A stretch of 9,077 bases of DNA from an uncultured Bacillus sp. (lineage in GTDB: Bacteria > Bacillota > Bacilli > Bacillales > DSM-1321): contig CAKQBC010000074.1 of assembly GCA_934215995.1 (NCBI GenBank), forward strand, positions 1-9,077, in the 5' to 3' direction. Below, piece by piece: positions 5,704 to 9,077 of the stretch (the first letter of the stretch is position 1; every line of letters starts with the position of its first letter). The translations under genes were made by a program, and so were the position numbers. The notes below the pieces were generated by a model. It was not told the DNA's origin. It ran no database searches and saw nothing but the letters and a program-made list of their open reading frames with translations.

Positions 5704-7869
5704 TTGCAGGAAAAATTATTTGCTTTAGACATAGGGACAAGATCGGTAGTCGGCATCATATTAGAGAAGAAAGATGCAGGCTATATGGTAACAGATATTT
5801 TATCGAAGGAACATGTTGAAAGAGCGATGCTTGATGGGCAGATTCATGATGTCCTCGCTGTTTCAAAGGTAATAAGCGAGATCAAGAGCGAGATGGAAAA
5901 GAACCACGGAGAGCTGAAGCAGGTCAGCGTCGCAGCGGCAGGCAGGGCATTAAAAACGGAAAGAGCGTCTGTGTCTGTGAATATCACTGGCAAGCCCATG
6001 ATCAATAAAGATGATATCCTCCACTTAGAAATCAGCGCAGTCCAGCAGGCGCAATCCATAGTCGCTGAAAAGAACGAAAACGACAACAGCTTCGATTATT
6101 ACTGTGTAGGCTATTCTGTGCTTTACTATCGTCTCGACGGCATTGAAATCGGCAGCCTGATCGACCAAACCGGTGATGAAGCATCCGTTGAAATCATCGC
6201 TACCTTCCTTCCAAAAGTCGTGGTGGAATCATTGATATCCGCATTGAAAAGGGCAGATCTTGAAATGCAGGCTTTGACACTCGAACCGATTGCGGCTATC
6301 AATGTCCTGATTCCCCCCTCCATGCGCAGATTGAACGTTGCCCTGGTTGATATCGGGGCAGGAACGTCCGATATTGCGATAACGGATATGGGGACAGTTA
6401 TCGCCTATGGAATGGTGTCCATTGCCGGGGATGAAATCACTGAAGCCATCAGTGACCAGCTCCTTCTGGATTTCCCTCTTGCCGAACAGGCGAAAAGGCA
6501 AATCAATGAAGCAGCTGCCATTACAGTAACGGATATCCTTGGTTTCGAAACGGAATTGCCGAAGGAAGAAATAATCCAAAAAATCAAACCGGCCATATGC
6601 AAGCTTGCGGAGAGCATTGCGGATGAAATTATGCAGTTGAACAATCATAAAGCACCGAAGGCGATCATGCTTGTCGGCGGGGGAAGCCTGACTCCTGAAT
6701 TGCCGGCACTTCTTTCAGAACGGCTTGGCTTGTCCGCGAACCGTGTTGCCGTAAGGGGCATTGATGCGATTCAGACCCTGGCCATCGCCGATACCATCTC
6801 CCGCGGACCTGAACTTGTCACTCCTGTCGGCATTGCCCTTGCCGCACAAAAGAATCCGGTACAGTATGTAACTGTGTATGTTAATGAGGCTCCCGTACGG
6901 TTATTCGACATAAAAAAACTCACCGTAGCCGATTGCCTGCTGGCATCAGGAACAAAGGTGAGCAAATTATACGGCAAGCCGGGAATGGCGATGATGGTCA
7001 AACTGAATGGCCAATTGATCACTTTGCCCGGCCTGCATGGAAATCCCCCTGTCATTCTGGTGGACGGCGAACCCTCCTCCATTGACGAAGAAGTGAAGCC
7101 GAATAGCAGGATTACAGTTACTCCGGGAGACGACGGAATTTCCCCCCATGTAATGATTAAGGACCTGATTGAAGACATTCCAAGAAAGACAGTCATCATT
7201 AACCAGACGAGATATGTAATAGAGGCTGTCATTAAGCAAAACGGATCTTTAACAACAGAAGAAACGCTTATACACGATCGCGATGAAATCATTTGCCAGC
7301 TGCCCGGCACAATCGAAGCTTTATTGAAAGCGTTAGGCCTCAATCAGGTGCTCCATCAATTGCAGCCTTTTACTGTATTCCTGAATGAAAAGGCATATAC
7401 ACTCCATAAATACACCGGAAAAATACAAAAGAACGGAATAGAGGCCAGGCTCACTTCCAGTTTCGACGATGGGGATGTTATATTGATTGAGAAATTCGCG
7501 CCTCCGAGTCTTGAAGAATTGGCTGATGAACTGAACATTTCACTTTCCAATTCAATCCCGGTTACATTCAACGGAAATCACCTGACACTAAAGAAGAGTG
7601 TAACCGAAGTATTCAGGGGATCGGCTTTGCTGAAAGAGAATGACAGCCTTAGGCATGGGGAAAAGCTGAACCTGGTCCATCATAAGCCAGCTCCCTTTAT
7701 CTTTCAGGATATTTTCAGGCACGTTGATATCGACTTGCCGAAAGTGGCGAACAGCCGCTTCATCCTCATAAAAAATAATAAAGAAACCGGATTCCACGAG
7801 GAAATCCATCCCGGCGACGATTTACGGATCATGTGGCCGGCAATGGTGAACAAACAGCAAAGTGAATAG
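5704..7869 (+). CDS. FtsA-like actin-fold ATPase with a long repeat-containing C-terminal half
   Basis: The N-terminal 390 residues look like FtsA/PilM-type actin-fold proteins: phosphate-1 loop FALDIGTRSVVG (residues 6-17), an SHS2-like insert (about 75-160, starting VSVAAAGRAL), phosphate-2 loop VDIGAGTSDIA (215-225) and adenosine motif LVGGGSLTPELP (323-334). Residues from about 391 to 721 are not found in the classical division FtsA (roughly 420-440 residues). They hold repeating units of about 62 residues beginning with a strand and Asn (TVIIN 496, TVFLN 557, PVTFN 619) and ending in a GD/RD-hydrophobic strand and a short helix (TIEALLKALGL, SLEELADELNI, FQDIFRHVDI). This resembles small beta-grasp folds, which is an inference. 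There is no obvious C-terminal amphipathic membrane helix and no ftsZ nearby, so this is a paralogue, not the main FtsA. Its function is unknown; a scaffold or cell-envelope role is a guess. Base use resembles the neighbours. The start is TTG, a weak codon. Confidence 0.85.
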   Translation: MQEKLFALDIGTRSVVGIILEKKDAGYMVTDILSKEHVERAMLDGQIHDVLAVSKVISEIKSEMEKNHGELKQVSVAAAGRALKTERASVSVNITGKPMINKDDILHLEISAVQQAQSIVAEKNENDNSFDYYCVGYSVLYYRLDGIEIGSLIDQTGDEASVEIIATFLPKVVVESLISALKRADLEMQALTLEPIAAINVLIPPSMRRLNVALVDIGAGTSDIAITDMGTVIAYGMVSIAGDEITEAISDQLLLDFPLAEQAKRQINEAAAITVTDILGFETELPKEEIIQKIKPAICKLAESIADEIMQLNNHKAPKAIMLVGGGSLTPELPALLSERLGLSANRVAVRGIDAIQTLAIADTISRGPELVTPVGIALAAQKNPVQYVTVYVNEAPVRLFDIKKLTVADCLLASGTKVSKLYGKPGMAMMVKLNGQLITLPGLHGNPPVILVDGEPSSIDEEVKPNSRITVTPGDDGISPHVMIKDLIEDIPRKTVIINQTRYVIEAVIKQNGSLTTEETLIHDRDEIICQLPGTIEALLKALGLNQVLHQLQPFTVFLNEKAYTLHKYTGKIQKNGIEARLTSSFDDGDVILIEKFAPPSLEELADELNISLSNSIPVTFNGNHLTLKKSVTEVFRGSALLKENDSLRHGEKLNLVHHKPAPFIFQDIFRHVDIDLPKVANSRFILIKNNKETGFHEEIHPGDDLRIMWPAMVNKQQSE

Positions 7870-7907
7870 GCCGCTGACTCAACCGCAAACATGTTTGCCA
7901 ATTCTAA

Positions 7908-7943
7908 AAAATGGCCTTTGCAATCCTATGCAAAGGCCATTTT
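7908..7943. terminator. Bidirectional terminator after the FtsA-like gene
   Basis: A perfect 15-base-pair stem (AAAATGGCCTTTGCA with TGCAAAGGCCATTTT) closes a 6-base loop (ATCCTA). The plus tail is TTTTGGTTAGTTG, and the minus tail reads through TTTTTTAGAAT. It lies 38 bases after the FtsA-like stop and about 95 bases after the ytxJ stop, and can serve both convergent genes. Confidence 0.85.
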
Positions 7944-8010
7944 GGTTAGTTGATTATATTTTTGGTGAAAGGCTAGCCGCTCCGGCATATACATTCGGAC
8001 GGCAGCTTCG

Positions 8011-8040
8011 TCATCGCAGTTCCCTGCAATGATTTTTTTT
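8011..8040 (+). terminator. Second plus-strand terminator touching the ytxJ stop codon
   Basis: TCATCGCAG (8011-8019) pairs with CTGCAATGA (8024-8032) through 8 pairs and one C/A mismatch, with a TTCC loop, and is followed by eight Ts (8033-8040). This is the form of an intrinsic terminator on the plus strand, facing read-through from the FtsA-like gene. The tract overlaps the ytxJ stop codon. On the minus strand the same stem closes with a T/G wobble and a GGAA tetraloop but has no U-tract, so it would only cap the ytxJ 3' end. Confidence 0.55.
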
Positions 8041-8365
8041 ATTCTTCCAAAGCTTTTTCAATAGAAGCCTTCGTTATATTCCAGTGTGATGCATGCCATG
8101 CAACATTGCCGTTGCGAAAGAGGATAGCCTGGGGAGACTCATGCTTCACATGGAAAGTCTCCGCTACTTCCGTTGACAATTCCCTGTCCTCCTGAACCAC
8201 TAAATAAACGGACGGAAAATCAGGATGGCTATCTGCAAATTCGGTAAACTGTTCATATGCATCAGCGCTGACCGGGCATGTCGCGCTATGTTTGAACAAA
8301 ATAACAGAATCTTTCTGCAAATAATCCTTCAGCTCTACAAATGTGCTTACATGTGTTTTAGACAT
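8039..8365 (-). CDS. ytxJ: YtxJ (BrxC), monothiol bacilliredoxin-like protein
   Basis: A 108-residue thioredoxin-fold protein of the YtxJ/BrxC family (DUF2847), thought to act in bacillithiol redox chemistry in the cytoplasm by removing bacillithiol from, or otherwise reducing, oxidised proteins. The monothiol active site TCPVS (residues 29-33, in LFKHSATCPVSADAYEQF) is intact. The conserved VKHESPQAILFRNG segment, with the thioredoxin-type turn before a Pro, and the AWHASHWNIT tail are also visible. The ATG at 8365 is chosen because AAGGAAG (8372-8378) lies 6 bases upstream and the length equals that of the B. subtilis protein; an in-frame TTG at 8407 lies inside the promoter and inverted repeat. 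In B. subtilis ytxGHJ is an operon under stress (sigma-B) and sigma-H control. Here a private promoter candidate also precedes ytxJ. Confidence 0.92.
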   Translation of the reverse strand: MSKTHVSTFVELKDYLQKDSVILFKHSATCPVSADAYEQFTEFADSHPDFPSVYLVVQEDRELSTEVAETFHVKHESPQAILFRNGNVAWHASHWNITKASIEKALEE

Positions 8366-8395
8366 CTGGCTCTTCCTTTCTTTGTATACGAATAA

Positions 8396-8424
8396 GCGGT
8401 GAAGCAATCATATCACTTCACCGC
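8396..8424. repeat. 9-base inverted repeat flanking the ytxJ -10 box
   Basis: GCGGTGAAG (8396-8404) and CTTCACCGC (8416-8424) are perfect inverted repeats separated by 11 bases, with arm centres 20 bases apart. One arm lies in the promoter spacer and the other around the predicted transcription start, so the pair encloses the -10 box. It could be a repressor operator. If transcribed from ytxH, it could instead be an RNA hairpin: the minus-strand tail TTATTCGTAT is too poor in T for efficient termination. Confidence 0.55.
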
Positions 8425-8435
8425 CCAAATTCCAA
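8407..8435 (-). promoter_or_regulatory. Possible sigma-A promoter of ytxJ
   Basis: On the minus strand TTGGAA (8435-8430) is followed by 17 bases and TATGAT (8412-8407), with four and five of six consensus matches. Transcription would start near 8400, leaving a leader of about 35 bases before the ytxJ ATG. The site lies in the 100-base gap between ytxH and ytxJ. Confidence 0.5.
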
Positions 8436-8465
8436 ATCAGAGGCTTTTGCCCATTTTTTCAACAT

Positions 8466-9065
8466 TTACCCATTGTAGCGCTTTTCGGTAGCCTCAAATT
8501 CCTTCTCAGTTTCTTCAAGTTTCATTTGCGCCTGTTCTTTCAGGTTGGATTCGGCACTGCTATTTGTGCTTTCATCGTTCCCGTCGGCAGTGCTGTCCGA
8601 TGACGGCTCACCGGTTTCACCCGATTTGCCCGCTATGTTCTTTACACTGTCCGCAAGATTTGACTTGGATACTGCTTCAGTAAGCGAGCTTGTCTTAGCC
8701 TTAGCGACTTCCGCCAATCCAGCTCCCTTTTCTTTAGCAACCTGTGTCAGCTGTGAAGTTTTCTCCGCTGCCGTCTGGCGGAGCTGGTCAGTCTTTTCGG
8801 TAGCCGTTTGACGCAGTTTATCCGTTTTTTCCATAGCAGTCTGGCGAAGCTGGCCCGATTTTTCAGAAAGGACCTTCGCTTGTTCATTCAAGTCGCTGCG
8901 AAGCTCTTTCCCTGATTTAGGGGCGAGGATCAACGCAGTAGCAGCTCCGACAATACCTCCAATAAACGCTCCGATGACAAAATCCTTTGATGATCCGGAG
9001 CCATTGCCATTATCATATTTCCCTTGATCTCTGGAATAGTCTTTTTGGTAGTCATTCGCACTCAT
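8466..9065 (-). CDS. ytxH: YtxH-family membrane-anchored stress protein with 11-residue repeats
   Basis: Residues 28-48 (DFVIGAFIGGIVGAATALIL) form a glycine-zipper-like membrane segment followed by APKSGKELR, the signature of the YtxH domain. An amphipathic stretch follows (68-133) made of six 11-residue units of the type EKTDxLRQTAx, like group 3 LEA proteins, then a Ser/Gly/Asp-rich linker and a short charged helix (NLKEQAQMKLEETEKEFEATE). At 199 residues it is longer than the B. subtilis protein (about 151), mostly through the repeats and linker. The exact function is unknown; the family is linked to general stress and stationary phase in B. subtilis. The start ATG at 9065 has AGGAG (9073-9077) 7 bases upstream at the window edge. 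It precedes ytxJ by 100 bases; ytxG is expected beyond the right edge. Confidence 0.88.
   Translation of the reverse strand: MSANDYQKDYSRDQGKYDNGNGSGSSKDFVIGAFIGGIVGAATALILAPKSGKELRSDLNEQAKVLSEKSGQLRQTAMEKTDKLRQTATEKTDQLRQTAAEKTSQLTQVAKEKGAGLAEVAKAKTSSLTEAVSKSNLADSVKNIAGKSGETGEPSSDSTADGNDESTNSSAESNLKEQAQMKLEETEKEFEATEKRYNG
8667..8864 (-). repeat. 33-base tandem repeats inside ytxH
   Basis: Six in-frame units of 33 bases encode the 11-residue repeats at residues 68-133. The first three (8766-8864) are nearly the same at protein level (EKSGQLRQTAM, EKTDKLRQTAT, EKTDQLRQTAA) but differ at many third codon positions. They are therefore old duplications held by selection on the protein rather than a fresh expansion. 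The later three have drifted further. Confidence 0.75.
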
Positions 9066-9077
9066 ACATATACTCCT

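Noticed and set aside
6229..7343. Long minus-strand open frames (6229-6648 and 6771-7343) antisense to the FtsA-like gene
   Set aside because: They are out-of-frame shadows of a well-supported gene, with no recognisable protein features or ribosome binding sites.
7885..7898. GCAAACATGTTTGC as a LexA/SOS box
   Set aside because: The SOS box has GAAC-N4-GTTC spacing; here the half-sites are AAAC and GTTT only 2 bases apart, and no promoter is near.
8366..8407. In-frame TTG extending ytxJ by 14 residues
   Set aside because: The extension overlaps the candidate -10 box and inverted repeat, while the ATG at 8365 has a good ribosome binding site and gives the family length.

Overview
The window carries eight protein-coding genes with strong resemblance to a conserved chromosomal neighbourhood of Bacillus and relatives (Bacillaceae, Firmicutes). 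AcuA, AcuB, AcuC, CcpA, the chorismate mutase/DAHP synthase fusion AroA, YtxJ and YtxH are all recognisable, with Bacillus-type ribosome binding sites (AAAGGAG, AGGAG), AT-rich intergenic regions and sigma-A-like promoter boxes. From memory, the B. subtilis order is ytxG-ytxH-ytxJ-aroA-ccpA-motP-motS-acuC-acuB-acuA-acsA. This window keeps that order, but motP/motS are missing and an extra long FtsA-like gene sits between aroA and ytxJ. It is therefore probably a Bacillaceae genus or species other than B. subtilis.

Layout. Bases 1-123 are the upstream region of acuA; a divergent acsA is expected beyond the left edge but cannot be seen. Bases 124-2647 hold the acuABC operon on the + strand, with acuB and acuC overlapping by 4 bases. 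A strong hairpin at 2710-2747 separates acuC from the convergent ccpA (2762-3766, minus). A roughly 480-base noncoding stretch follows, holding the aroA terminator and several inverted repeats upstream of ccpA. aroA (4250-5329, minus) is divergent from the FtsA-like gene (5704-7869, plus) across a 374-base control region with a good aroA promoter and a strong palindrome. Two hairpins (7908-7943 and 8011-8040) separate the FtsA-like gene from ytxJ (8039-8365, minus). ytxH (8466-9065, minus) lies upstream of ytxJ; its ribosome binding site reaches the last bases of the window.

How the genes work together. AcuA (acetyltransferase) and AcuC (deacetylase) form the known reversible acetylation switch on acetyl-CoA synthetase. 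AcuB is a CBS-ACT sensor-like partner. CcpA is the global carbon catabolite regulator, so carbon-overflow control and acetate reuse sit side by side. AroA starts the shikimate pathway. YtxJ (BrxC) and YtxH are stress-linked proteins. The FtsA-like protein is the least explained gene: an actin-fold N-terminal half joined to a long C-terminal half built of repeating, beta-grasp-like units. It is the best candidate for undescribed biology here. No CRISPR array, mobile element, tRNA, rRNA or known riboswitch was seen.
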